NCBI GenBank assembly: GCA_033002965.1 | Contig: JAURVB010001757.1 | Coordinates: 62,001-126,000 of the forward strand | Direction: 5' to 3' | DNA length: 64,000 nucleotides | Source of the DNA: Piper betle | Taxonomy: Eukaryota; Streptophyta; Magnoliopsida; Piperales; Piperaceae | In this document: positions 36,037 through 47,600 of the stretch, one piece after another | Numbering within the stretch: position 1 is the first letter of the stretch | Layout: the number at the start of each line of letters is the position of its first letter | Notes under the pieces: generated by a model | The model's input: the letters and a program-made list of their open reading frames with translations, nothing else | Database searches by the model: none | What the model was told of the DNA's origin: nothing | Translations under genes and position numbers: made by a program

Positions 36037-36630
36037 GCTACAGTGCACTGCAGCCTTTTGCAGCAGCACGGCCCGTGGGCCGTTGGATGAAAATCCAACG
36101 GCCCACGGGCCTCAAACCAGAGTTTCACCCACCCGACCTGTTTAACCCGTTCGACCCGCCGCCCGCCCGCCCGAACCCACCACCCGCCCGACGCCGCCGC
36201 CCGATAGCACCGCCCTGCGACCGACCCTCCCCGCCGCGGCTTCCCTGGCAAACGCCGCCCCGCGGCCCTGCTCCTAGCCCCCCACCGCGACCCGACCTAC
36301 CTACCGCCCCGCCGCGGCCAGCCCGCCTGCCCCAACCCGCGGCGACCTCGCCCGCCCCCCGACCGTGGGCCCCCAAGCCGCCCGCCCCTCCGCTGCGGCG
36401 GCTTGGGGGGCCACGGTCGGGGGGCGGGCGAGGGGGGTCGCCGCGGGCTGGGGCGGGCGGGCTGGCCGCGGCGGGGCGGTAGGTAGGTCGGGTCGCGGTG
36501 GGGGGCTAGGAGCAGGGCCGCAGGCTGCGCTTGCCAGGGAAGCCACGGCGGGGAGGGTCGGTCGCAGGGCGGTGCTGTCTGGCGGCGACGTCGGGCGGGC
36601 GGCGGGTTCGGGCAGGCGGGCAGGCGTTAG
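36037..36630. mobile_element. Related hairpin end plus 470-bp GC-rich palindrome
   Basis: The unit starts with GCTACAGTGCACTGCAGCC, similar to the 1.6-kb element's TIR. Next comes an 18-bp perfect stem, GCCCGTGGGCCGTTGGAT, with loop GAAA (36071-36110). A very long inverted repeat follows: about 36157-36381 pairs with about 36398-36627 around a loop near 36390. Landmarks such as GACCGACCCTCCCCGCCG, GCCCTGCTCCTAG and GACCGTGGGCCCCCAAGCCG all reappear inverted. Arms of about 225 bases are near identical. It encodes nothing recognisable. Confidence 0.82.
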
Positions 36631-38854
36631 GCGTTGGGCAAGGCGTCGGGCTGCGTTGGGCAGGGCGTCGGGCGGCATCAGGCGGCGTCGGGCGGCGTCG
36701 AGCGGGCATGTAGGTCAAGTGAGATAGTCAAGTGATGAAATGTAAGTTCCGTCTGATGATTGTTAGATTTATTCTATATCGATCGTAAATGATGTTGGTG
36801 ACTAGTATATAGGGTAATTAGAAAATTTTATTCTTTGAGCTATGAAAATTATTTCTAAGTCATTTTTGGAGGCCCATTGGGCCTAACACCTTTGTCTAAG
36901 AAAAGAAGCACACCAAGGAATAAGGATCATTATTTCCAAATACATCATTTTGTAGGGAATCGAAGCGTTCTAATTTTGGCCCTTCTCCCCGCCCGTTCGG
37001 CAGTTCATGCAAAAACACCTTCGTGAACCCTTTTGGTTTTTTCATCCCTTCACCATAATTAACCATAAAAAATAATGGTAAAAAATAGTTAGTTTCTACT
37101 ATTTGTATTAATAAGGACTAATGAAAAGTTGCTACAATGGATTTACTATAAAATTTGCTCGTCAAATCCACTCTCCTCCCATACGGACGATTTGATGTAA
37201 CACTTGTTATAGCAAACTTATTATACTTATCTTTTTATTGGTTCAAATCTCTACAATTAATGGAGTTTGAAAGAATCAACTGTAAAAACATCTAGATTCC
37301 TGTAATTGATGTAATAAAGACTAATAAGAGGGTGTGGCATTTGGTACAACAAATCCCCTCTCCTCCCCTACACAAACTTAAGATAAATATTTAACTTAAG
37401 CTCTTAAAGGGTTAACTAAGCATTTACTAGTTTAACAAGTACTATGCCTAGTTTAGAATTTATGCCCTCATGCATAAGATACCTTTTGGTTACACGTAGA
37501 ATTAAAAAAGAAAAATAATAATTTTAAAATCCTTTATTAATTTAAATCCATGTTTTTTTACATCTTCTTGGCATCATGTTAAAGAAAAGAAAGCCAATAA
37601 TTCCACAATTCTTTTGTTGATTCTTTATCCTTTTCCTATAAGGCGGAAGAAGCAAACTAAAATCAACAATCCTTTGCACATAGGTGCAGTTAAGTTTATC
37701 TTAAAAAATATTTATGGCTTACAACATGGATATATGAATAATATTCGAACATAGTTTTGGTAAATGACCCTCCCTTGTTTTTTTCTAGATTTTTTATTTA
37801 ATTTAGAGAATAGAGACTCCCAATTGTAAGATCTTTTTCAAAATGTAAGATAGCTACTTCTTCTAAGCATTAGATTTGTCACATATTCCTAATATCTCCC
37901 ACAATACCTCTATCTTATCTTGCCGTGCATTGCCATGATAGGGTGTGAACTTTTTTATTTATAAATTTTATAAAGATGCGTCGTGGCTATCTGCTTTCAC
38001 AATTGTTAAGGAGGTATTGATAAATTTTTTTCTGAATTAAGCATATTTATTCTTAAGCATGCATTGATAAGTAATAAAAAATAAAATATTCATGTATAAA
38101 TTTAGTTTAATGCTCAAAAGAATTAGATGAGTCCAATAGTCGCATCTAACATTTACATACATAGATATGGTTCAATGATCCCATATTATGGACTATTTCA
38201 TAACTACATCTAACATTCATGTGCATTGATTTGGTTCGACGGTCCCAAATGATATAAAAACTACATCCAACACTCCCATTTTGCCAATAGGACAATCCCA
38301 CGATTTCCCTGCCTCCCAAGGATTATTGGAGGCAAGAATTTTGGATTTTTAAGTGATTATCTTTTTTCGTATGTATTTGATTTATATGTAGGGCGGTTAA
38401 TTTTAATTAACTAATTTATTTCATCATCCCTCACCATCAACCCCTCCAAATCCCGAAAACTTTTTCATCCTTTTTAATTAATGATTACTGCATGCGGGCA
38501 TGCTTGCCACGTAATTTGCATTCCATATGTATTTCTATATATACATATTACTTGCAATTATTATATTAACGAATTTGATCTTAGAAAAGAGCAATCCCCA
38601 ATTTTTTTCTTGGAGAAGAAATATTCTCTGGGTCTTACTCGTTTTGGAGATAAGATTGTCTAATTGTGTTTGGTTTATCCCATATCGGTCATAGAAAGTG
38701 TTAGTGACTTTTATATATATAAGTTAATAGGAAAATCTTATTTTTTAAATTAATTTTTAAATTAAAAAAACCTATAAAACTTATTACATGTTTATTTGAG
38801 GGCTTAAAGGGCCCGCAAGTTTCCCCGGTATATATTTTTATGCTTGATCTTGAG

Positions 38855-38898
<44 letters not shown>

Positions 38899-39291
38899 AT
38901 CTGTTCTATTGTTTTATTCCCATCTATGTTTCATAGTCTGTCAGGTGTAGGTTATGATTGTTTGTGAATGCATAAAGATTGATGATGATTTAGCATAGTG
39001 CAGGATGTCAGACTAGCAGAACAGTGAACAAGGAAAATTGCAATTTAGGCATTATAGTAGTAAAGAGTGCTGCCTGCCATGTCAATTTGGCGGAAAGATG
39101 TTGGTTGTAATATCTAATTAGATTGATTTTTCAATTAATGATATTTGTCTTGTACATAATATTGATCTTCTTGAGTTGTTCAACTATATATAGAAGTTCT
39201 ATTTTATAAGATCATGAATCTTTGTACCATTTCCAACATTCATTTTCAATGGCGAGGAGCAGTTCTTTGCATAATATACAGATCATGGGCA
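36631..39291. other. Intergenic DNA between the SABATH copies, no gene seen
   Basis: Mostly AT-rich. Segments at about 36760-36900 and 38660-38830 share CTATATCG.TC-like starts followed by GTTGGTGACT/TTAGTGACTT, TATATA..GTTAAT and GAAAATCTTATT-like phrases, so they are probably two remnants of one dispersed repeat. Around 38110-38270 a phrase like CATCTAACATTTACATACAT...GGTTC.A.GATCCCA recurs two to three times in tandem. A (TA)n tract occupies 38861-38895. The last few hundred bases are 3' sequence of SABATH copy B. Confidence 0.45.
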
Positions 39292-40560
39292 TCAATGTTT
39301 TCTTCTAGTAAGGGAAATGGCTATGTTGAGGAGCCTTTCCTGTTCCTCACGCCACCATTTCTGGGTAGTTTCTCTCAAATTCTCAAAGATATTGTCCATG
39401 ACACCATCCCCAAAATGGGCAGCGAGCAATGGTCCAACCGTGGCTCTTGCATTATTCACTAACATATCGGTATCTGCTTCGTCTAGGTTCGTACCTTCGC
39501 CTCCATTATTTTTGTATTTCACAATTTGTAGTTCATGGCTTTCTATATGAGTAAGATGGAAGGACCCGTCTACAGCAATCTCATCCCTTAGTTCTTCAAC
39601 TGATGGATGGTAGAGAGGAAGATTGAATTCGTCCAATCTAGATTCTTTGACAAGACCCTGAAACAATTTGTCCCATATCAAAGATGGTTAGATCACATTT
39701 ATATTGATTATGTTCTAGTGATCGCCAAATGAATTGAACTCATTGTACCTGTGACACGGAGATTTGAAGTGCTTTGCCCAATGCAGACCAGCAGTAACTG
39801 TACTCTTCGCTCGCACTTTTTCTTCCTACCAAAATCAGCACCATTCTTCCTCCTCCCACCATTTCTTCTGATCTTGATCTCAGAAAGATGGACAAGTCCA
39901 TCTGAAATTGTTTAAAGTAAGCTTCATACACAGTGCGTGGGCTCGTCTCTGCTATGTGGACATTCCCCTTGTTCAAGGGGTTGCCCATCTCATCTTCAAG
40001 CCCCTTGGGTACCTGTCCAGAATATTACTTATCACATAAAATAATATAACTCAAAGAAGAAACAGATTAAGAGCAAAATTGCTCAAACATCTAACTGAGA
40101 AACGGATACTTCATTTAAACTTAATGCAAAAAGATCACCATCATAGGAGTACCTGAGAGAGCCAATGCACACTGTACGAAGAATGGACGAAGTGTAGGCT
40201 TTTGTTCGGGAAGAGTCTGCCATAAAAGGAACCTGGCATGGCAGCCACAAAGCAAGGACCAAACTCTTCACCTTTCTCTCTTCTGAGCTTCTCATAAAAG
40301 GGTGGTAGGAGAGTCTTGAAGACGGTATTGAAGTCATTGCTCTCCAGATCATTCAAATATATCAGATATTGTGGTGATCTGCGGCCAATAAGGCGTCGCT
40401 GACGATCAATTATGTTTATGATTTCTGAAACCAACCACAAGGTGTTGGGTCCGGAAGAACATCCCAAGTCTGCTATGGACATGCTATCGATGAAAGTTTC
40501 AGAGCATAACTCCAGTATTGCCTCCTCTATCAAATGCTTCAGCTGAGCTACTCCTGCTTT
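39292..40560 (-). CDS. SABATH methyltransferase copy B, first exon not found
   Basis: Exons equivalent to 2-4 of copy A: 40153-40560, 39749-40012 and 39292-39657, in frame for 345 residues. It has [54 protein letters not shown] and the family C-terminus ending SLTRRKH. It is very similar to copy A, so the two are tandem duplicates. The acceptor CCCTCAG|AAAGCAGG at 40561 matches the phase of copy A exon 2. No exon with the [13 protein letters not shown] start or MEV-type Met is visible in the 740 bases between this acceptor and the COX16 3' end, whereas intron 1 of copy A is only 226 bases. The exon carries part of the SAM and substrate pocket, so the copy may be truncated and inactive, or it may use an unrelated start. 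Confidence 0.82.
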
Positions 40561-41301
40561 CTGAGGGCAGGATAAAATTAAAGACCGAATCTTCAAGCTC
40601 GTTGAATGGAAAAGAAGACACTGGCCGCAAGAGGTAAAAAAAAAGAGAGATATCTTAGAGATAGTGTATACAACTTCACGCAGGAAGATGGCTAAGAATG
40701 TGACAGGCAAGTACAGTTATACATGATTTACCAATAATTTGCAAAGCTAGTCACTACAATATTACTATTTTAGTATTACCGTGCGATGTTCACATTTATG
40801 AATTTGAACATACTGATAAGTGCAACTGTGACAGTGAGTAAACCTTGCGATGATGCAATGCTAAGGCATTCAGAATGAAAACTGTTGAGCCACATCCATT
40901 CAGAAACTAGCACTTTTCAAGTTAGTAGATAGTTTACCAACAGAAACACAATCTCAAGAGAGGTATGTTAACACTCTTTTTATTGTTGAAGTTATTGGTT
41001 CCCGCAAAAAGTCAATTTCCGCTTTTTGAAGACCCAAATTAATGATACAAAATCTCAGTACATCCATATATGAAATGGTAGACATCCAAAATTCTATTTG
41101 ATAAGAATTAAGAACTGACGGATAGTATTATTTGTAGAGCAGGTTGATAATTCTGGATAAATTCAAATGCATGGTTGGTGTGATCTTGGACATTTTTCAA
41201 GCTGACCTGGGAGCTCATGCAAAAACTCAATCTTACACATTTTAAGGGCTGAGAGAATCAAACATCAGTTACATGTCAAGGAGTGTACAAATGATAATGA
41301 T
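40561..41301. other. Region upstream of SABATH copy B
   Basis: AT-rich sequence. It was searched on the minus strand for a SABATH first exon and none was found. Several ATGs occur, but their frames close within about ten codons. It probably also includes the COX16 3' UTR. Confidence 0.4.
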
Positions 41302-42772
41302 CTATTTCTTGCTTTCTTGGTTATCACTTGGTTTTGGAATTCTTCTGTACTCGTAATTGTTGATGTCAATCTTCTCCTGCAAAGCCTGTGACTCTGAGGC
41401 TGTCAGAAAATATAAAAGGGTATGAAAATAAAAAAATTATTCAGAGTTTGATGTTCTCCTTTCTTAAGGCGCATGTTCAAGTTTGTCATCAGAACACAAG
41501 GCAGAAATCAGAGTCTTGGATCCATTCACTAAATTATACCTTGAGTTCTTCTTCCAGAGAAATTTTCTTTGGTTTGTATCCCAACGGGCCTGTCCTAGAG
41601 AGTGCTTTGGTAATTTCAATTATCTCCCATTCATGATCATCTTTAACCTTTGCAACTTCTTTACTGAAAAGAAAACATCGAGCATAAACTTCAAGTATTT
41701 GAGCAAAACAAACACAGCCGGATCAATGATTTACATTCTCCAAACAAATATTGCTCAAAAAATTAGCAACCTAATTCACAGGAAAGCATCAGATACAAAC
41801 ATATCTGGTAGACAAAAAACAAAAGGGTCTCTCAGCAAGTAGCCATCAGCCATCTCGTATGATGTATACTGTATACAGGACAGCATTGTCGCAGAATTGA
41901 CATCTTTCTACAACACCATAAATCATGCACTAGATAAATTATCAGAACAGAACTATTAAGGAGGAAGGAATGATATGAACATGTAATTAGTTGATAATGG
42001 GCGGGGGATAATTAGTGGCTATATACAGGATCAATGTTGCAATTGAATCAAGGATCGAAATGCAATATCATCTTTCTCCCAAACTCTTTCTCTCTACCCT
42101 CTCCTTTGTTCTCTTTTATTCTCCTCCTCCTTCACCAACCCCTTTTCTACATATCCAATCGCCATCTTCCTCTTCACCCTTTCTAATCTCTACTTCTTCT
42201 CAATCTTCCTCCAATCATCTCCTTTACAAACTAATTCCCATAAATACAGCTTCAAACCTTCACTGCGAAGATGGCTACGGTCATGATTTGAATAAGGTTT
42301 TTGCTAGGTCATCTCTCTCTTGCTCTCTTCGCTTCGTCGTCTAAGTCTTCTCCCTCAAATCATTCATCTACATTCCCTGAGCTAATCCTCCATCAGCCAT
42401 CCTCTATGAAAATGTAGAGGGCAGCATGCATTGTCACGGAACGGAACAAGCAACTACGAATCATACTCCAAACAAATTATCAGAAAAAAAACTATTTTCT
42501 GGTACACTATCCTATACATGATAGTATTTCGAATCATCATCATACCGGTTTGTCAAATACGAGCATGCCGTGACATAATTTAAGGACGGGAAAAAATTAA
42601 ATTAAAAAAAAAACAGACGTGCTTGCCTGCCTTGTAGGAGATGGGCAAGACCAATTGCGCCAAAGATGGTGAGTGAAATGAAGGGGAGCCCGAAACGGAC
42701 AAACGGGTACCTCTTGAACTGAGATACTGATTGTTGGATCCTGCCATCATGGGATGCTTGAACCTTCACCAT
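41302..42772 (-). CDS. COX16: COX16 homologue, cytochrome c oxidase assembly factor
   Basis: Small mitochondrial inner-membrane protein that assists cytochrome c oxidase (COX2 module) assembly. Exons on the minus strand: 42627-42772, 41540-41663 and 41302-41385; 117 codons. Residues about 20-48 contain the family core [20 protein letters not shown], then GLAHLLQG. The first half of this is the membrane segment. Then come [30 protein letters not shown] and the end [12 protein letters not shown]. The first intron uses a GC donor (GGCAG|GCAAGC) with a normal AG acceptor; the GT alternatives nearby break the frame. The start at 42772 is chosen because it precedes the conserved core by a normal distance, but in-frame Mets further upstream (42829) exist. 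A GC-rich leader lies at about 43030-43180. Confidence 0.92.
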
Positions 42773-44653
42773 TTTCGTCGAATCGGGCATCATCATGCCA
42801 TGCCATGCCACGCATCTGTGCATACACATAGAACCAATTGATTTCTACTTTTATTTTCATTTAAAAAATAAATGGATTTGATGAACTTATACGCCTAAGA
42901 TAACCATTTTAGCTCAAAAAAGGGTTCTCAAGCAATGTTTTTGATGATCAAAGTCCAAGAAAGAAACACAATCCGTTCGTACGAAGCCATTTTTGATCGA
43001 CAAATGATTTGGAGAGGAACAAAGAAGAGGAACGAACCCCACAAGAAGCCATCTGTACGGGCCGCCTCCGTCGCCGTCGCCGTCGCCGTTGCCGCCGCCG
43101 CCGCCGATTATAACGTTTCAGAGTTTTTGGCTTTCCGATTACTCCATGGGCGGCCGCCCTCGCCGGAGTGAAAAGTCTAAATTAGCCCTAGCACAAAACC
43201 CTTTCATTCTTTTTAAGAAAATAAGATAAATAACCCGTCTCAATTAAAAGTAGCCAAATTTAAAATATTACATCAAAAAAATTACATCATAATTTTCTTA
43301 ACTCTGTTAATATTTAATTAATTTGAAATTGTTATTGTTTATTAATAAAAAAATATTAGAATATAATTCAGCCTTAATTAAGAATTATAAAAATATTAAT
43401 TAATTTAAATATATTTATAATTATATTATCTACCATCTTATAGTAGTGGAGTTTTTCGTTTTCATTACATTTACTGTTAATTATGATCCACACTAATTTT
43501 ATAAAATTATTATTAATTAATTAATTTTAAAATATTATTATTATTATTTAATATTTAACTAAGAAAGTATCTACATCGCCGGCTAAAAATAATTTTATAA
43601 GCCCATTAGAAAGCATTAAAACTGATCATCCTTCCTGCCGAAAATTCGCCAGAACGTTGGTGAAAAGCTTGCAAAACAGCACAGGTTATCCTTCTTCTCC
43701 GGCTCAGCTGGTCGCCGGGAATGGCTCCGGTGAGTAAGAAAATGGGGCTGGCTTCCCTGTCCACCGGACCAGGATATATATATGTATCCCCCCGGCTTCG
43801 CTACACCTGTCCGGCAAGCGGTGGCGGCGCACTCTGGAAGTAGTCGGGGAAGAGGGACTATGCTCCTGCCTTTCCCGGCGAGGGCTTGCCTTCGGCGTGC
43901 CAGGGAGTTAGGGGACGTGGGTTTCGGCCTCTTTTAATCTTTAACCCATGCACAAAACTTCTACATGTAAAATCATCCATGCACGTCCACTTCTCACACT
44001 TGTCCATTGCCTCATCTTAATCACTTCTCATTTCCACACAAACTCCCAACTCCATATAGTTTTATATTATGGCCTCCCTATAGTATACGGCCTAACCCAT
44101 CTTTTCTCATATTATTTTTCACATTTATTTTTTAAAAATATGTGGATCCGACACGACACAAAATTTTGTACAAATAGTAACCTACCCATGCACAGGTTTT
44201 TGGCTAATTTTAATGACAAAAGGAGCGTCCAGCGTAATTGGAAATTTTGCCAAAGGTCAAAGGGCAGACATTTACTTGTTACTTGTTACCTAGGCACAAT
44301 GTCAACATCGTCCTAATATAAGATAACCACTAGCATCAACTTTAACAACAAAAATAATCAAGATCTAGTTTTACTACAAACTGTGACCCTACTTCTTACA
44401 TACACTTTCCAACCTTGGTATCTCATATGTTAAAATTTTTTTTTTTGGAAAACCACGGGAATCCTGATAAATTAAACAAATCAACCTGGTTGATCATTCT
44501 TAGGCTGTTTGCAAGGAGCCAAGGAGAAGAAGCATTCATATGAGAGCAGAATTGCAGTACAAACAAGATGGTAATTACAACATCCAATTACAACAAATAT
44601 ACACAAACAAAGAATGTGACCTAAACAAAAGCCCCGTCTGTACAAACTCCTGC
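42773..44653. other. COX16 promoter and PIG-O 3' flank, no confirmed gene
   Basis: A (CCGTCG)n-like GC-rich patch at 43040-43180 is probably COX16 5' leader. AT-rich spacer follows to 43600. At 43680-43935 is a second GC-rich patch that includes ATGGCTCCG|GTGAGT, an orphan start codon followed by a perfect splice donor (see findings). The remaining sequence to 44653 has no convincing gene and includes the PIG-O 3' UTR. Confidence 0.4.
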
Positions 44654-47600
44654 TCAAAAATAATAGAATGAAGCAAAACAAATCAAGATGTCAGTCAATA
44701 AAAGGCCCACTGCATCAAAAACAAATTTTGGAGCAAACAACCCCACACCTGCACAGTGCACAAATCATTAAATCTACTAATTTATTTGTTCCTTGTGAAT
44801 CATGATACCACAAAAAAAGCAAGTTCAAAATTCACTAGCCTTTCATTTTCTTTTTCCAGGGCTTTCAATTACTTCACATGTTTGAATAGAAAGAAAATAA
44901 AGAACATAACATGATTTCAACTTATAAATCTCTTGCTCATTCTCATGTCTTGAACTTCCAGGTAATCATATGGGACCAAATGCAGTTGAAATGAGGCCAA
45001 CTAAAGAATTCTCCTATAAGTTTCTAATCTAATCAAATGCTTCTCAAGCCTTCAATCCCCATTACAAAAATTATAAAAAGAGTTTCTTCACTAAAAGAGG
45101 GAAATATTCTATGCAACAAAGAAGAGGGGCTCTTACTAGGGTTCAGAACTTGTTTGTTCCCTGATTAGCGAAACCTATTTCCTTCTCCACAGGTGGTCCC
45201 ATTGGTAGGAACTCCTGAATCGGCTCCATAATTGACTAATGAGGTTTACATTTTCAACACAAATTACGTACCTACTATTAAAATTGCCTTCAATAACAAA
45301 ATTGGAAGGCATTTATTTATTCTTCCAAAACCACATTCTTTCCATTTTATACAGAAAAAAATGATGCAAGTATTTCCTCAAGAGGATAGCAGAAGAGTGT
45401 CAAATAAAAAGCCCTGTTGTCATTGCTCGTTGGTCCAAAGGAACAAGGAAAGACGGATAATTAAAGACTCACCATTAAATGCCTCCTATGAATTGTGACA
45501 CATATAATAGTAAGCGTTGTTGTTACAGCTGTAGCTAGTCCATAGATCAAATATACCTGCAACATAAGACCAAATTCTGAATTATGCTTTACTTGTATCA
45601 TTAACTCATCTAATTGCATAAAACATTACAATACAAAAAGTTCATCAGCCTTTTTGACATTGCTAGAATGCTACATATAATAACCCAAATGTGGTATTTT
45701 CTAGGTGAGAAATGCTATAACTCACCTCAGTTAACTTATAATAAAATGCCGTTTTGCTTTGGCTACCAAGACGAACAGGATTTTGGAACACAACAAGTAT
45801 GGGAAGACTAAAAATAGGGAGGATGTGAGAAAATCCAAACGTGTCAATTGCAAGTAAAATTCCTTGTCGAATTAGATTGAATTCGTCAAACCTGCAACAA
45901 ACAGATTAATGGCTAAATCATAGCTGATATAACTTGAGCATATTATAAAATTGAACATAGAGGTTAAGCACTAAATTTTGCCAAAGTTAAGATGGTAGAG
46001 GAAAATGTAATTATGAAACTATATTTGCCAATGACAAATGACAGAGTACTAAGCGGCTTTTGAAGCCACACCAGAACACATCTTGCAGAAAAGGGTAAGC
46101 AATTAGACATTGATGTGGACTGTAGTGCCCCTAGTCTCTGTAGACTGTCAGAGACGCTCATATTTTCCATTAATATTTTTTTATTGCAATAAGACCCATT
46201 TAAGTGAAGGCAAGTGATGAAACTGAAAAAAGAAAATAAGAGGAAGCATTTTCTATTCATCAATCTGGCCTGACTACAATAGATCAGCCATCTCAATTTA
46301 TAATATATGCTAACCTTCAAGGGAATGTTCAAGAGATTAGTGGCTAAAAAGCTCTCATAGTTAGTGCCTAATATCTTTAACCATCAATTGACATAGTCCT
46401 ATGAAATCCAAAATTACATCTCCAACACAAAAAGTATCATTTGCTTGAGGCAAGTATCCTTTCACCAGGATTAAGATGGACTTGTGAACAAAAACTACAA
46501 AACAACTAAAAAATGCTGCGCAATGGCTCACACAAGGTCACCAACGTGGCAGCTACACTAAAATGTATAAGATTACTATGTAGACAAAGAAAGAGTTCTT
46601 TCAAATAATATATAATATTTCAAATAATCAAAGTATTATCAGTAGCCACATCTTGATTTTAAGTCTTTCTTGTTTCAGAAAATAATATACTTAAAAACTT
46701 TCTGAACCGAGAAGTGCTTCCTCTATTAATGCATTGGTCTACCGAAGATATGGCCAGCTGAATTAATAGCAAAAGAATTGAGAAGCCTAAACCAAAACTA
46801 ACCCAATAAATGCAGCTCCATAACGTAGGCCGTCAAAAGCACACCTACAAAAGAAAATTTCAGGGAAAATTGTAAAACTTCAGGCCTAGGCAACCATTAT
46901 CATATGCATTTAGATATGTAAATATCATGGAAAATCATGTATTTCAGGAAAAAATTTCCAATCAAAGATAAAAAATCATGTTCTAAATCATTAATCTGGT
47001 ATTAAAAAAGCAGGCAGTATGTTTTAAAAGAAAATTGAAAAAAAAAATTGCATCAGTTAGAGAACAATATACCGGTGGCCTGAGTAGAAAAATAAACACA
47101 CTGCTAGAAGGCTCAACTGAACGACAGAGAGAGAATTATTGACAAATGGCCCAATCCTGTTGCTGTTAGTGGTTTCATTTGTCACATTCTGCAACCTTGT
47201 GATGCACCAGACTGCAGTTCATCAATATAACAAGTATCAATTACAAAAATTCTAATGCCTTTCATGTTGAGAGAAAAGATGAGTTGGCTGTCTACAGACT
47301 TTCCATACACAAAAGCTCACATGAGATGAAGACAATTATAAATTCAAAGTCTATATGTGGAGAAACGCATTAAGGGGCCTGCTTGAGTAGATAAATATCA
47401 ACTTGGGAAAAGTACCTTTGAGCACAAATGCTAACACAACAAATGAGCCTTGTGTTCCAAGAAGAAATATGAGCATTGGACTCCAAACAGATAGCATGCA
47501 CACTGTTGCAAGAAAAGATCTCTCTCCAAAACTGCATATATCAACCCCCTCTAGAAAACTTTTGTAAAATACTAGCATCACCAACATTCCGATTGCAATA

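Noticed and set aside
34371..36727. Long proline/alanine/glycine-rich open frames (up to 195 codons) on both strands
   Set aside because: They arise from C- or G-rich sequence lacking stops, exist in several frames and both strands at once, include TE inverted repeats, and show no domain.
42015..42344. Plus-strand 109-codon Ser/Pro-rich frame with many TCTTCT runs
   Set aside because: Lies within COX16 intron 1 on the opposite strand, in pyrimidine-rich sequence, with no recognisable domain.
43948..44316. 122-codon plus-strand frame
   Set aside because: AT-rich composition, low-complexity hydrophobic content and no family resemblance.
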